Origin: Clostridia bacterium
Lineage (GTDB): Bacteria; Bacillota; Clostridia; TANB77; CAG-508
Length of the DNA stretch: 64,000 nucleotides
Reading direction: 5' to 3'
Assembly: GCA_900770415.1 (NCBI GenBank)
Contig: CAAGKN010000026.1
Location: 186,001-250,000, forward strand
The notes under the pieces are model-generated. The model did not search any database, was not told where the DNA came from, and was given only the letters and a program-made list of their open reading frames with translations. Of this stretch, positions 18,120 to 27,882 are shown piece by piece. The position numbers and the translations under genes are program-made. The number at the start of each line of letters is the position of its first letter. Within the stretch, counting starts at the first letter, position 1.

Positions 18120-20192
18120 CTATATTAAATTTTTTATTATATACTTTGATATAAAACTTATATTTTCTAATTTTTCTATATTATAAATTAATTTATTTTT
18201 TAATTCATTTATATCTTCATATTCGTTACCTATTACTTCTATAATTTTTTCAACATCTCTTTCATATATCCCCATATCAACTAACATTTTTTTCTGTGTA
18301 GAATTAACAAAATATAATTGTTCAATGGCATTAATAACTTTATCATTTAAAATATTAATTAATTCTTGCTCTACACCATGTTTTTCCATAAAAAATCTTA
18401 TAAGCAACACTCGTGAATAAAATTGATGTTCAATATATCCCATTTTCAATCTTATAACTGTGCTAATAATATAATCTATATCAGCTTCACTATGTTTAGC
18501 AATCTGCTTGATAATTGTTCTTATCTTAAATCTTTGTCTATTTATAAGTTTATTAATAATTGTAGACTCTAATGCATTTTCTTTTTGGTTAACTATTGAA
18601 TATAAAATTTTTATTAATTTTCCTCTGCCTAAGGTATCATTTTCAAGTAATAACCTAAGTTGCTCCAATAGTGTATTTTCTAATTCTTTGTACTTATTAT
18701 ATATTTTTTGAACATTTTCAAATCTTATTTTACTCTTATTATTTAATAAATATTCCTCGTTGCTTATTTGTAATTGATTCAAAAATTCAATTACATCGGG
18801 ATGTTTTTCTATATTTCCTATCTGTATATCAACATCTTTACTATTATCCGTCAGTTCGAATCTTATGCTTTTTACTGCATCTATTTTCTTATACTCTATA
18901 TCACCAGGAGCTTTTATATAATACGCAATTCCTAAATGATGTTTATATAGTCTACCTGTTCTACCAACTAAATTGTAAAAATCAAAAGCTGAAAATGGAT
19001 TTTCTGTTGAATGTCTACTTGTTCCTCTTGCAGGTTTAGTTATTATAATATTTTTTGCTGTTGTATTTACTCCTTCTAGTAATGTAGCCGTACAAAACAT
19101 TCTGTTGTATATTTTACTATTTTCATAGGAATCCATTTGAAATAATCTCGTTCCTATTGGCATTTGACCATTATGAATTAAGTATCCTCTTTCCAGAGCT
19201 TTTATTAATCCCCAATCTTCGTGTATTTCATCTTTAGCCCATTCTATAAAATATTTAATATTCTCAGGAATATTGTCTATTACGGGCTCATCTTGTACCA
19301 CATTTTTAATATATCTATAAATTTCAGTTACTGTCGGAAAATAAATTAAAGTTTTGTCTGTGATTGGTATTTCTGCAAGTTTTCTTTTGCATTCTAGTTC
19401 TCTATCTTTTTCATCTAATATTGGAATTGTTTTAACTTCATTTACTACTGGTGAATAATTTGAAGAATATAAAACCGGTTTTTTATCTAATTTATCGGTA
19501 TCTTCAACCTCTTTTATAAAAGGAGCTAATAATACATACTTTTTTGCAATTTTTGCCATATAATAATAAGCCATATTTAAAACCAGAACTCTGTCATTGT
19601 TTAGATCTTTTTCTAACTTATAAACTTCATCAATGACTAGAAAATCTATTCTCTTAATTAATGAATAAATATTCTCTTGAACAACTCTGTCATGTGTTAA
19701 AATAAAGATGTTTTTATTTTCAAAATTATATTGTTTATCATCATCTAAATTAGTATATATTTTGTATTTATTAAATTTATCTTTATATTTTTTTATTATT
19801 TTATTTCTATATTCATCAACTAAAGCTAACGTTGGAACAATAAGTACTATATTATTTGGTTGGTGCTTTGCAATATACTCAAAAATACAGAATGTTTTTC
19901 CAAAACTTGTTGGTGCACTTACAATTAAAGCTTCATTTTTTTCTATTTCTTGTAGTATTGACATTTGCTCTGGATGCATTGATATACTATCATCTAAAAT
20001 TGATTTTGCTAAAGAGTTATATATAATTGAATCGAAAGAATAATCTTTTGAATATACTGTTAAATCAAGTGCAAATAAATCATCTGCTAGAATTTTTGCT
20101 TCTTCTGTAGAGTTCTTAGAGTTATATAATGCTTTTATATATTTTTCTCTTATATTTTGTAAATTAGTTGATTGATTCTGACTCATATTCAT
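18120..20192 (-). CDS. hamB: Hachiman defence helicase HamB
   Basis: The 690-residue product is a DExH-type helicase: Walker A VSAPTSFGKTF (about 93-103), VLIVPTLALVDEYR, Walker B VIDEVYK, and a motif VI-like NLVGRTGRLYKH. A helical C-terminal domain follows. In Hachiman, HamB scans DNA and releases the HamA nuclease when phage infects. It overlaps hamA by 29 bases. The second acidic motif is DEVY rather than DEAH. No in-frame CGG. Confidence 0.82.
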   Translation of the reverse strand: MNMSQNQSTNLQNIREKYIKALYNSKNSTEEAKILADDLFALDLTVYSKDYSFDSIIYNSLAKSILDDSISMHPEQMSILQEIEKNEALIVSAPTSFGKTFCIFEYIAKHQPNNIVLIVPTLALVDEYRNKIIKKYKDKFNKYKIYTNLDDDKQYNFENKNIFILTHDRVVQENIYSLIKRIDFLVIDEVYKLEKDLNNDRVLVLNMAYYYMAKIAKKYVLLAPFIKEVEDTDKLDKKPVLYSSNYSPVVNEVKTIPILDEKDRELECKRKLAEIPITDKTLIYFPTVTEIYRYIKNVVQDEPVIDNIPENIKYFIEWAKDEIHEDWGLIKALERGYLIHNGQMPIGTRLFQMDSYENSKIYNRMFCTATLLEGVNTTAKNIIITKPARGTSRHSTENPFSAFDFYNLVGRTGRLYKHHLGIAYYIKAPGDIEYKKIDAVKSIRFELTDNSKDVDIQIGNIEKHPDVIEFLNQLQISNEEYLLNNKSKIRFENVQKIYNKYKELENTLLEQLRLLLENDTLGRGKLIKILYSIVNQKENALESTIINKLINRQRFKIRTIIKQIAKHSEADIDYIISTVIRLKMGYIEHQFYSRVLLIRFFMEKHGVEQELINILNDKVINAIEQLYFVNSTQKKMLVDMGIYERDVEKIIEVIGNEYEDINELKNKLIYNIEKLENISFISKYIIKNLI

Positions 20193-21111
20193 CTCTTCTT
20201 TCTCTTATCTTTTTAGTAAATAGCGCAATAAATTTCTGTTTATTAATAATTGGTAATGAAATAAAATAATACACTGTCTTTACTCCTAGAAGATCCTTTT
20301 CTTCTATATTACCTAATTTCTCTATTATTTTATTAATTTCTTGTTCTTCTCCATGTGTTATAAAAATAGGTATTCCTATTTGAGTTATATTTGCTCCAAA
20401 TATAAAATCTTTTATATCTAAACTCATTTCGCAAATGTCACCGTATATTTCAGAAAATTTATTTAATTCTCCCCTTAAAACTCTATTACTTAATGTTAAT
20501 GTAAATTCATCAGCTATTGATTTTTCATATTTTTTAAGCGATTCTTTTATCAAAGAAATACCATTTTTTAATGAATTAGTTAATTTAGATTCTCCAAAAA
20601 GTAACATATTATTATTTGAGCAATAAAATAAAGCATCTATTCCATAAATGCTCATATTTCTGCTAGTTGACATATGAACTTTAGGAATTATACAATCAAA
20701 TTTAAAATACTCTTTCAATATACAATTAAAAATGTATTCACCTATTTTACCTTTTTTGTCTGCTCTAATTTTCAAAGCATTTTCCTTTTCTTCTGTAGTT
20801 TCATATTCATCTAATATTATTTTTTTTAGTTCTTCATCTATAACTTTAATATCGATCTCATCATAATATTCATCTATATATTGAAATAAATGTTTATATA
20901 GTATTATAAAATTTTTCTTTGTAGGTGAAAACTTCAAATGGCTTTTGTTCTCTGCATATGCTAGTAATTTATTTTCATCAAAAAAATAACTAAATAATTC
21001 TTCATAATATTCTTCTGTATCTTTTAAATCAATATGATAAAATGTATATTTATCATCTAAGTTATATACTCTAAATTTGTCAAATTCTTCAATATTATAA
21101 GTTGCCCCCAT
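20164..21111 (-). CDS. hamA: Hachiman defence nuclease HamA (DUF1837)
   Basis: The 315-residue product matches DUF1837. KGKIGEYIF, MSIYGIDALFY and LLFGESKLTNSL give the spaced E, D and ExK residues of its PD-(D/E)XK-type site (about 137-180). HamA is held inactive by HamB and degrades DNA when released. RBS GGAG precedes the ATG. The gene starts about 210 bases from the initiator tRNA gene. DUF1837 also occurs in the related AbpA/AbpB pair, so the system name rests on the helicase partner. Confidence 0.82.
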   Translation of the reverse strand: MGATYNIEEFDKFRVYNLDDKYTFYHIDLKDTEEYYEELFSYFFDENKLLAYAENKSHLKFSPTKKNFIILYKHLFQYIDEYYDEIDIKVIDEELKKIILDEYETTEEKENALKIRADKKGKIGEYIFNCILKEYFKFDCIIPKVHMSTSRNMSIYGIDALFYCSNNNMLLFGESKLTNSLKNGISLIKESLKKYEKSIADEFTLTLSNRVLRGELNKFSEIYGDICEMSLDIKDFIFGANITQIGIPIFITHGEEQEINKIIEKLGNIEEKDLLGVKTVYYFISLPIINKQKFIALFTKKIRERRDEYESESIN

Positions 21112-21253
21112 TAACTACTCCTCTCTTAAATAATTATGTTTATTATATCATTTCTTGTCTTTTCTTGTCTACGGGTATAAAATGTCGAATGTTGTCATAT
21201 TATTTTAGGTTTACTATTATGTTAAAATATTTCTATTATATCTCGTTCTGGTT

Positions 21254-21274
21254 GTGGTCAAATAAGTGGTCAAA
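21254..21274 (+). repeat. Tandem GTGGTCAAA repeats next to the tRNA gene
   Basis: GTGGTCAAA occurs at 21254 and 21266, twelve bases apart. Short direct repeats like these near the 3' end of a tRNA gene fit integrase arm-binding sites left by an integrated element. This is an inference from position. Confidence 0.4.
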
Positions 21275-21277
21275 ACA

Positions 21278-21313
21278 CAAAAAATAAGCACTCTGTATTT
21301 CTACAAAATGCTT
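21278..21313 (-). terminator. Terminator of the initiator tRNA gene
   Basis: AAGCATTTTGTA pairs with TACAGAGTGCTT using two G-U pairs around GAAA, followed by ATTTTTT on the minus strand. Confidence 0.75.
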
Positions 21314-21322
21314 ATTTCAATA

Positions 21323-21398
<76 letters not shown>

Positions 21399-21524
21399 AT
21401 ATTCAATTTTAACTACTGTATTAGTATACTCTTCTTTTGTATATTTGTCAATACTTTCATTAAAATATGTATCTACTTTATACATTTTATGCCATTATTC
21501 AAAAAATATTCATCTTTTTTTAAA

Positions 21525-21557
21525 TTAAGAATGCTGGTCTGGAACTCCAGACCAGCA
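21525..21557 (-). terminator. Terminator after the GNAT-like gene
   Basis: TGCTGGTCTGG pairs perfectly with CCAGACCAGCA around a four-base loop, followed by TTCTT on the minus strand. Confidence 0.75.
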
Positions 21558-21564
21558 AGCACAC

Positions 21565-22026
21565 TTAGCTAATTCTGATAATTTTTTTCTCCCATTCATT
21601 TTCACTAGCCTTTGTGAAGCCATTTCTAACAGCAGCCGCCATAAACTGGGGCTTATCATTAGTGGCATACATACGAACCCTTTTTACTTCAGGTTCATTT
21701 TCTCTCACATAATTGATAAATTCTTCTACAGCCTCTGTAGCAAATGGGCTATTATCCTCATACCAAGGGAACAGCCAAATGTCTGTTGAAAGTATATTTG
21801 CAAGTTCATAGAACTGAATTACTCCCAACATGTTTCCAGACATTTTATCTGCAATTATCAACGTGTATTCATTATCCACTTCCTGAATCATATCATCAAT
21901 ACTTGCATCTTTTATTTTTGCCGGTCCGAATGGTATTTTGTGTGCTACACACCTACCTATTGTTACTTTGTCCCGTTCTTTAAACTTCCTGAGATAAAGA
22001 TGGTTAGGGTGTTTTTGGTTGTACAT
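21565..22026 (-). CDS. GNAT-like acetyltransferase
   Basis: The 153-residue product resembles GNAT proteins: MLGVIQFYEL and DIWLFPWYE as central strands, then FATEAVEEFINYV and a C-terminal MAAAVRNGFTKASE. The acetyl-CoA loop is not classic, so the call is moderate. The ATG at 22026 is preceded by AAAGGAGG; a longer frame upstream has no such site. Its base use looks slightly less AT-rich than its neighbours, which may mean recent transfer. Confidence 0.5.
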   Translation of the reverse strand: MYNQKHPNHLYLRKFKERDKVTIGRCVAHKIPFGPAKIKDASIDDMIQEVDNEYTLIIADKMSGNMLGVIQFYELANILSTDIWLFPWYEDNSPFATEAVEEFINYVRENEPEVKRVRMYATNDKPQFMAAAVRNGFTKASENEWEKKIIRIS

Positions 22027-22087
22027 AAAAAAGCCTCCTTTTTTAGTATACATAAAGTATAGCACACATTTTAAGTAAAAGCAAATT

Positions 22088-23143
22088 TTAGTTGTTTATT
22101 GTTGGTATTCTTAATGTTTCTCCTATATAAATTAAGTTTGGATTTGCTATGCCATTTAATTCTACAATATTTTCTATAGTTACTCCATATTCCCTTGCTA
22201 TTTGCGTTAAAGTATTTCCTCTTCTTACTATATACAATCTATGACTAGTATCATGTATTTTGTAATCATTTAACATAGGAACTCTTAATTTTTGGCCTAC
22301 ATAAATTAAATTTGGATTTGCTATGCTATTTATTCTTGCCAAGTATTGATATGAAGTATTGTATTTAATTGCAATACCGCTTAACGTTTCTCCCCTGTTA
22401 ACCCTGATATATTTAAATTCTTGATTTTTATCTGTTACTGTATCTTTTGGAATTTGTGACACATTATTTAAAAATACTCCATTTGTAAAATAATCTCTAT
22501 CTACATTTCCATCTATCCCATTTATTCTACCTCTATCTGAATATTGAAAACCTACCCAAGATTTCCATTTGCCATTACTTTCTGGTTCTTCTACAAAGTA
22601 ATCTGCAACCCAAATAGGATAATCATCTGCTAATTCCTTACTAAATACTGCTCTTGCATTATATGCATCACTATAAATTACGCATTCTTTACCACTTAAT
22701 TTTTCTACCGTTTCTAAAAATACTCTTGAAATTTCGTTTATAACACTAACATCTAAGCCATCAAATACCTCAAAATCCATTGCTAATCTGCAGTCTGGTT
22801 CTAAACCTTTTATATTGCTAACAAAAAATTCCGCTTCTTCTTTTGCTTCTGCCACATTTGTTGCTGTTAAAAAGTGATAAAAACCAGTTCTTAGCCCATT
22901 TGCTTTTGCCTTTTCATAATTCTCTCTAAAATATGGATCAACATATCCTCTTCCTTCACTTGCTCTAATATATACTACATCAATCCCGGATCTTGCAACT
23001 TCTCCAAAGTCTATATTCCCTTGCCACTCACTTACATCTATTCCGTTATATAGCTTCTCTGATGATTGCGAGAAAGCAAATGCTTGAGTGCTAATTGTTG
23101 CAATTATTGCCACTAGCAATATACTTAAAAAAATCTTTCTCAT
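22088..23143 (-). CDS. Secreted GH25 lysozyme with two LysM domains
   Basis: A signal peptide (about 1-23, ending AFA) precedes a GH25 muramidase domain (about 33-235): GIDVSEWQGNIDF, YIRASEGRGYVDP, GFYHFL and AMDFEVF supply the active-site Asp and Glu residues. Two LysM repeats follow (about 253-300 and 305-350), each with the NPNLIY-GxxLR-P ending. It cuts peptidoglycan glycan strands outside the cell. It has its own AGGAGG and faces away from mscS. LysM domains would hold it on the wall. Confidence 0.92.
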   Translation of the reverse strand: MRKIFLSILLVAIIATISTQAFAFSQSSEKLYNGIDVSEWQGNIDFGEVARSGIDVVYIRASEGRGYVDPYFRENYEKAKANGLRTGFYHFLTATNVAEAKEEAEFFVSNIKGLEPDCRLAMDFEVFDGLDVSVINEISRVFLETVEKLSGKECVIYSDAYNARAVFSKELADDYPIWVADYFVEEPESNGKWKSWVGFQYSDRGRINGIDGNVDRDYFTNGVFLNNVSQIPKDTVTDKNQEFKYIRVNRGETLSGIAIKYNTSYQYLARINSIANPNLIYVGQKLRVPMLNDYKIHDTSHRLYIVRRGNTLTQIAREYGVTIENIVELNGIANPNLIYIGETLRIPTINN

Positions 23144-23178
23144 AAATACCTCCTCTTAAAATTTTATGATTAATATAT

Positions 23179-23207
23179 TTGTTTATTACTCTAAAATGTG
23201 GTAATAT
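23179..23207 (+). promoter_or_regulatory. Promoter of the mscS-like gene
   Basis: TTGTTT, 17 bases, TAATAT. Transcription would begin only about ten bases before the ATG at 23225, so the 5' leader is very short. Confidence 0.45.
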
Positions 23208-23224
23208 AGTTATTGGTGATAAAT

Positions 23225-24289
23225 ATGAAATTTTTAAATGAAATATTAGACTTTTTTAAAAATCTTACTATTGAAAATGCAGTAGATATTGGAATAGGAC
23301 TAGCGATTATTGTAATTTTTAAAATAATAAGCTCGCCCATTGCATATATGATAGTAAAGATGTTTAAATTTAAAGTTAAAGATAAAAACAAAATTAAAAA
23401 TAATGGATTTTATAAACCATTAAAATCATTCTTTGTTATTCTTGGAATATACATTGGATTTATGGTTCTAAAATTACCAACAGACGTTTTTGCTGTTATA
23501 ACCAAAATATTTAAAATATGTGTTATATTGCTTGCTACAAAAGGATTTTCTAATTTATTTGATTCAAATTCTGAATCATTTGCTAAATTACGTGAAAAAC
23601 TTAACTTTGATGGAAACGACACAACAATTAACTTTTTTAGCAAAGTAGCTAAGGCATTAATTTATATAATAGCTGGATTTATTTTAATTACTGAACTTGG
23701 TTATAACTTAGGTGGTTTAGCAACAGGTCTTGGAATTAGTAGTGTTGTAATTGCACTTGCTGCTCAAGATATTGCCAAAAGCTTTTTAGCAGGTATTTCT
23801 ATAATATCTGATAGACCTTTTGAAATAGGTGATTACATTACTGTTGGTAATCTTTCTGGAACTGTAGAAGATATTACATTTAGGACAACAAGAATAAGAA
23901 ATGCTGATGATCAAGTTATAGTTCTTCCAAACAGTGTTTTAACAGATAATAATATTATAAATTCATCAAAAAGAGATTGTAGAAGATTCCGTATTGTACT
24001 TACACTTGAATTGGATACTCCTTTAGAAAAAGTAACTCAATTAACAGAAAATATAAAATTAGCTTTAACAACTCACCCACAAGTTATTAATGAAACTGTA
24101 AAAGTATTTTTTGAAACAATTTCTGCTGATGGAATTGATTTATCAATTGACTTAAAAACTAGTGCTTTAGAATACGTTGATTATTTAAAATTCAAAGAAG
24201 AAATAAATTACACTTTATTAGATATGGTAAATCAAGCAAAAATAGGTCTTGCATATCCATCACAATCAATTTATTTAAAGAAGGACTAA
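23225..24289 (+). CDS. MscS-family mechanosensitive channel
   Basis: The product has three or four membrane helices in its first 175 residues and the pore-lining helix GGLATGLGISSVVIALAAQD. The beta domain follows with GDYITVGNLSGTVEDITFRTTRIR and LPNSVL. This is a small-conductance channel that opens under membrane tension. I chose the ATG at 23225 behind GGTGAT; in-frame TTG and GTG codons lie 9-12 bases upstream. The radical SAM gene begins three bases after its stop. Confidence 0.9.
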   Translation: MKFLNEILDFFKNLTIENAVDIGIGLAIIVIFKIISSPIAYMIVKMFKFKVKDKNKIKNNGFYKPLKSFFVILGIYIGFMVLKLPTDVFAVITKIFKICVILLATKGFSNLFDSNSESFAKLREKLNFDGNDTTINFFSKVAKALIYIIAGFILITELGYNLGGLATGLGISSVVIALAAQDIAKSFLAGISIISDRPFEIGDYITVGNLSGTVEDITFRTTRIRNADDQVIVLPNSVLTDNNIINSSKRDCRRFRIVLTLELDTPLEKVTQLTENIKLALTTHPQVINETVKVFFETISADGIDLSIDLKTSALEYVDYLKFKEEINYTLLDMVNQAKIGLAYPSQSIYLKKD

Positions 24290-24292
24290 AAG

Positions 24293-25181
24293 ATGTTAAA
24301 TAGTTGTACTCTATGCCCACATAATTGTAAAGTTAATAGATTAGAAGAAAAAAAAGGTAGATGTAAGTGTGATAATACATTAAAGATTGCACTTGCATCT
24401 TTGCATATGTTTGAAGAGCCATGTATTAGTGGAACAAACGGCTCTGGAACAGTGTTTTTTACTAATTGCAATTTGAATTGTATATATTGCCAAAATTATG
24501 AAATTAGTCAAGAACGGAAAAGGTAAAGAAATTACTATACAAAATCTTGCTGATATTTTTATTAAACAACAAGAAAAAGGTGCTCACAATATAAATTTAG
24601 TAACACCTACAATGTATGTGTACCAAATAATTGAGGCTATTAAACTTGCAAGAAAAACTGGGTTAAAAATTCCAATTATATATAATTCTAATGGATACGA
24701 AAATGTAGAAACAATAAAAATGTTAAATGGCTATATTGATGTTTATTTACCTGATTTAAAATATTACACAAATGAATTGTCTAAAAAGTATTCTAATGTG
24801 AATAATTATTTTGAAGTTGCAGCAAACGCTATAAAAGAAATGTACTCACAAGTTGGAAATGCTGTTTTTGATGATAATGGAATTATTCAAAAAGGAGTTA
24901 TTATTCGTCATTTAGTTCTTCCAAATCATATTCAAAATACAAAAAATATTTTAAAATGGATTAATGAAAATTTGCCAAAAGATATATATGTAAGTGTGAT
25001 GGCTCAATATTTTCCAACTTATAAAGCAAAAAATGATTCTTTAATAAACAGAAAATTAAATAAAAAAGAATATAAGGAAGTTTTAAACTACTTATATTCT
25101 CTAGATTTACAAAATGGATATATTCAAGAATTGGGAAGCCATGAAGAAGAATATGTTCCAGATTTTAATTTAACTTTCTAA
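24293..25181 (+). CDS. PflX-type radical SAM protein, read through one CGG +1 frameshift
   Basis: The N-terminus has Cys-rich CTLCPHNCKVNR, and the radical SAM cluster CNLNCIYC (CxxxCxxC) lies at about 61-68. At codon 75 the frame reads GAA CGG AAA; dropping the C gives ISQEGKGKEITIQNLADIF and continues to 295 residues with GAHNINLVTPTMY and IIYNSNGYE, as in the PflX/YgiQ-neighbour group of uncharacterised radical SAM proteins. Unshifted, the product ends after 77 residues without most of the barrel. Substrate is unknown. RBS AAGGA; probably co-transcribed with mscS. Confidence 0.85.
24515..24517 (+). other. CGG +1 frameshift site, radical SAM protein
   Basis: The frame reads CAA GAA CGG AAA; skipping the C gives GAA GGA AAA GGT (Glu-Gly-Lys-Gly) and joins the two halves in register. 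Confidence 0.85.
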
Positions 25182-26311
25182 TTCTTGCTATATTCTCTAA
25201 TTGCATCTTCAAACATTCCTTCTATTTTTTTCATGCTTTTTTCTATTCTATACTCATTTGCATGTTCTGCATATTTTGTTTCCATTTGTTTTCTTTCAGC
25301 TTCATTTTCAATCCAGTAATCAATTTTTTCGGCTAAATCATCACTGTTTCCTGCTTCAAATAAGCTTCTGTCATCTAGTGCAAATTGAGGAGTTGCAGAT
25401 TTTGGACTGTTCGCAATTATAGGAACTATTCCACATGCAAATGCTTCTATACAAGATATTGCTTCTATCTCTGCATCTGCTGAATGTATATAAAGATCTG
25501 TCATTCCAAGTAATTCTAATAAATGTTCTTTATCGAAAAAGCTTATTACTGGTTCATTTACTAATTTTTCTCCTAATTTTTTATATTTATTATATTTTGG
25601 TCCTTTTCCAGCAAGTACTAATTGAATTTTATCACTATATTTTGATTTAGAAATTGCTTCAAATATTAAATCTTGTCTTTTTTCATTTGATAATCTTCCT
25701 ATCATTGTAATTACAAATTTATCTTTAAATTCAGGACTTTTTTCATTTTTTCTATATTTAAATTCTGGACCTACTCCATTTGATATTACATAAGTTTTAG
25801 CAGTATATCCATGTTCTTTTAATTCATTTGCTATAAAGTTACTTGGGCAATGAATATGTTTAAATTTATTGAAAAATTTATCTCTAAAGAAGCTATATAT
25901 TTTATCATTAACTTTTGTATTTTTTCCAAGTCCTATTGTATATGTTATATTTTCTGGTTGTACATGAAAAGCAGCTGTACGTGGTGTTCCTAGTTTTTCT
26001 GCTATTTCTAGTGCTTCATAAGATAAGAAAAATGGCATATAAAAATGAACCACATCAACTTTTGAAATAGCTTCTTCTAATACATCTTTGTTTGGAACAG
26101 CAAATGTCATACCTTGAGATTTTATTATTTTGGAAACTATTATAGGTAGTGGCAATTTTTTAACTACATATTTATTTTTTGCTGGTTTTCCTGTACTTAC
26201 AACATATACTTCATGTCCTAAATTCATTAACCCTTCTGCAAATCTTTTTGCAGAAATTGTTGTACCATTATTTGCATCATCAAATTGGTCTATAACTATC
26301 AAAATTTTCAT
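25178..26311 (-). CDS. GT4 family glycosyltransferase
   Basis: The 377-residue GT-B enzyme begins MKILIVIDQFDDANNGTT. It has VISNGVGPEF and MIGRLSNEKRQD, then the donor-site EAISCIEAFACGIVPI (the EX7E motif). The pattern resembles glycolipid glucosyltransferases that modify diacylglycerol, but the acceptor is not certain. The ATG at 26311 follows GAGG at a suitable distance. It converges with the radical SAM gene, overlapping its end by four bases. Confidence 0.82.
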   Translation of the reverse strand: MKILIVIDQFDDANNGTTISAKRFAEGLMNLGHEVYVVSTGKPAKNKYVVKKLPLPIIVSKIIKSQGMTFAVPNKDVLEEAISKVDVVHFYMPFFLSYEALEIAEKLGTPRTAAFHVQPENITYTIGLGKNTKVNDKIYSFFRDKFFNKFKHIHCPSNFIANELKEHGYTAKTYVISNGVGPEFKYRKNEKSPEFKDKFVITMIGRLSNEKRQDLIFEAISKSKYSDKIQLVLAGKGPKYNKYKKLGEKLVNEPVISFFDKEHLLELLGMTDLYIHSADAEIEAISCIEAFACGIVPIIANSPKSATPQFALDDRSLFEAGNSDDLAEKIDYWIENEAERKQMETKYAEHANEYRIEKSMKKIEGMFEDAIREYSKN

Positions 26312-26374
26312 TAATATCAACCTCGCACAATACTATACAATAAAACTCGAAAAAAATCAAATTTTGTGATTTGA

Positions 26375-26403
26375 GGGAAAAAAGGGACTGTCCCTTTTTT
26401 CCC
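26375..26403. repeat. Perfect 13-base-pair hairpin around GGGACTGTCCC
   Basis: GGGAAAAAAGGGA and TCCCTTTTTTCCC flank CTG nearly perfectly. It lies between divergent genes, so it is not an obvious terminator for either. Such hairpins are often dispersed repeats in Clostridia, but only one copy is seen here. Confidence 0.55.
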
Positions 26404-26405
26404 CA

Positions 26406-26434
26406 TTGTTTTTATTTTTAAGTAGTGATATAAT
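26406..26434 (+). promoter_or_regulatory. Promoter of the DUF308 gene
   Basis: TTGTTT, 17 bases, TATAAT, followed by GGAGGGAG before the ATG. Confidence 0.6.
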
Positions 26435-26457
26435 CTTGGCGGAATGGAGGGAGAGAA

Positions 26458-26997
26458 ATGAAAGATTTATTAAAAAGAGCAGGCTTTACATCTATACTAT
26501 CTTCAATAGTATTTTTACTTTTAGGTATTTTACTTGTTGTAAATCCAGATGCTATGGTTCAAGCAGTTTCTTATGTAATTGGTGTATTACTTATTGCTAT
26601 TGGAATTGTTAAAGTCATATCTTATTTTACATCAAAGGATGATTATCTATTTTATGATTACAGACTTATATATGGCGCTTTATGTGTAATTTTAGGTATA
26701 CTTGTAACAGTTAGTGGTAGTGCAATTGCTTCATTTTTTAGAATTATTATAGGTATATGGATAATTTTAAGTGGTATAGCAAGATTAGACCTTTCTGTAA
26801 GACTTAAAGGAGCTGACACTGGCTACTGGATTTTAAGTTTACTTCTATCTATTTTAATACTTGTTGCTGGTGTTTATGTAATGTTTGCACCTGGTACAAT
26901 ATTAGTTACATTAGGAGTTATCTTAATTGCTTATTCTATTATGGATATAATAGAAAGTATTATATTTATGTGTAATATGAATAAACTGTTAAAATAA
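26458..26997 (+). CDS. DUF308 (HdeD-like) membrane protein
   Basis: The 179-residue product is almost all membrane helix, about six segments in three pairs, with the repeated pattern of short Gly-rich turns typical of DUF308. HdeD proteins have been linked to acid stress in enterobacteria, but the function in Firmicutes is not known. It is a single-gene unit with its own promoter and terminator. Confidence 0.8.
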   Translation: MKDLLKRAGFTSILSSIVFLLLGILLVVNPDAMVQAVSYVIGVLLIAIGIVKVISYFTSKDDYLFYDYRLIYGALCVILGILVTVSGSAIASFFRIIIGIWIILSGIARLDLSVRLKGADTGYWILSLLLSILILVAGVYVMFAPGTILVTLGVILIAYSIMDIIESIIFMCNMNKLLK

Positions 26998-27000
26998 AAC

Positions 27001-27031
27001 ACAAAAAAGGACTTTTAGTCCTTTTTTTGTG
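27001..27031. terminator. Bidirectional terminator
   Basis: AAAAAAGGAC-TTTTA-GTCCTTTTTTT serves both the DUF308 gene and the convergent VTT gene. Confidence 0.8.
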
Positions 27032-27044
27032 CTCTTTTTGTACT

Positions 27045-27755
27045 CTATTTTATAATTTCTATTAATTCTTTGTTTTTATCTCTTATTTTAAGTATTACTA
27101 AAATTATTGCCGTTATTACAAATGTAATTAAATATATTAATAAACTTGTTTTCCAATTTCCATTAGAAATATTTGCTCCAACCATTGTAGATGTAATTAC
27201 AGATGGAAATCTTACAAGTGTTGCTATTAATATAAATCTTAGTGGTTTTACTGGTAAAAGTCCTCCAATATATACAAATAAATCTTTTGGAGTCCCTGGC
27301 AAGAAAAATATTAGGCATAAAATAATTTCTAAGTTTGTTTCGTTTTTTAGTAGTTTACTATTCATTACTTTTTCTACTTTTTCTTTTTTGAAGAAATTAT
27401 ATAAATATTTTTCTCCTAATTTTCTTACAGAAAAGAATATTATTATTGTAGTAATAAGTACAGATAGTGTTATAAATAACCATCCACCCCATGTACCATA
27501 ACACATTCCTGCAAGCACTTCAAATGGTTCTCCTGGTAATACTACTAATAATATTTGCAATACTTGCAAACTAAATAGCAATAGCAATCCTAAAAATCCC
27601 ATGCTATTTATTTTGTTTTTAAAAGCTATTTGTCCTTCTGTTGTAGATAGATCCATCATAAATGGAGCAATTTTCCAAAAAAATATTGCTAGTGCTACTA
27701 ATATTACAACTGTTAATGTTATTTTAATTATTTTTATTTTATTTTGATTTTTCAT
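27045..27755 (-). CDS. TVP38/TMEM64 (VTT domain) membrane protein
   Basis: The 236-residue product has about six helices. The VTT signature is present as LPGEPFEVLAGMCYGTWGG and FLPGTPKDLFVYIGGL. These proteins are related to DedA and to eukaryotic lipid scramblases and are thought to move lipids across the membrane; the substrate here is unknown. It is monocistronic. Confidence 0.85.
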   Translation of the reverse strand: MKNQNKIKIIKITLTVVILVALAIFFWKIAPFMMDLSTTEGQIAFKNKINSMGFLGLLLLFSLQVLQILLVVLPGEPFEVLAGMCYGTWGGWLFITLSVLITTIIIFFSVRKLGEKYLYNFFKKEKVEKVMNSKLLKNETNLEIILCLIFFLPGTPKDLFVYIGGLLPVKPLRFILIATLVRFPSVITSTMVGANISNGNWKTSLLIYLITFVITAIILVILKIRDKNKELIEIIK

Positions 27756-27882
27756 TTAATTCCTTCCTTATTATTAAGAGTTTAGCATTTCAAAATACAA
27801 AAGTCAAACAAATTCCAATTTATTTTACTGTTCTTCAATTCTATGTTATAATTATATTCAGTTTTTTAAGGAAGGGATTTTT

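Noticed and set aside
21254..21274. CRISPR array
   Set aside because: Only two nine-base repeats with a three-base gap; far too short for repeat-spacer units. None was seen elsewhere.
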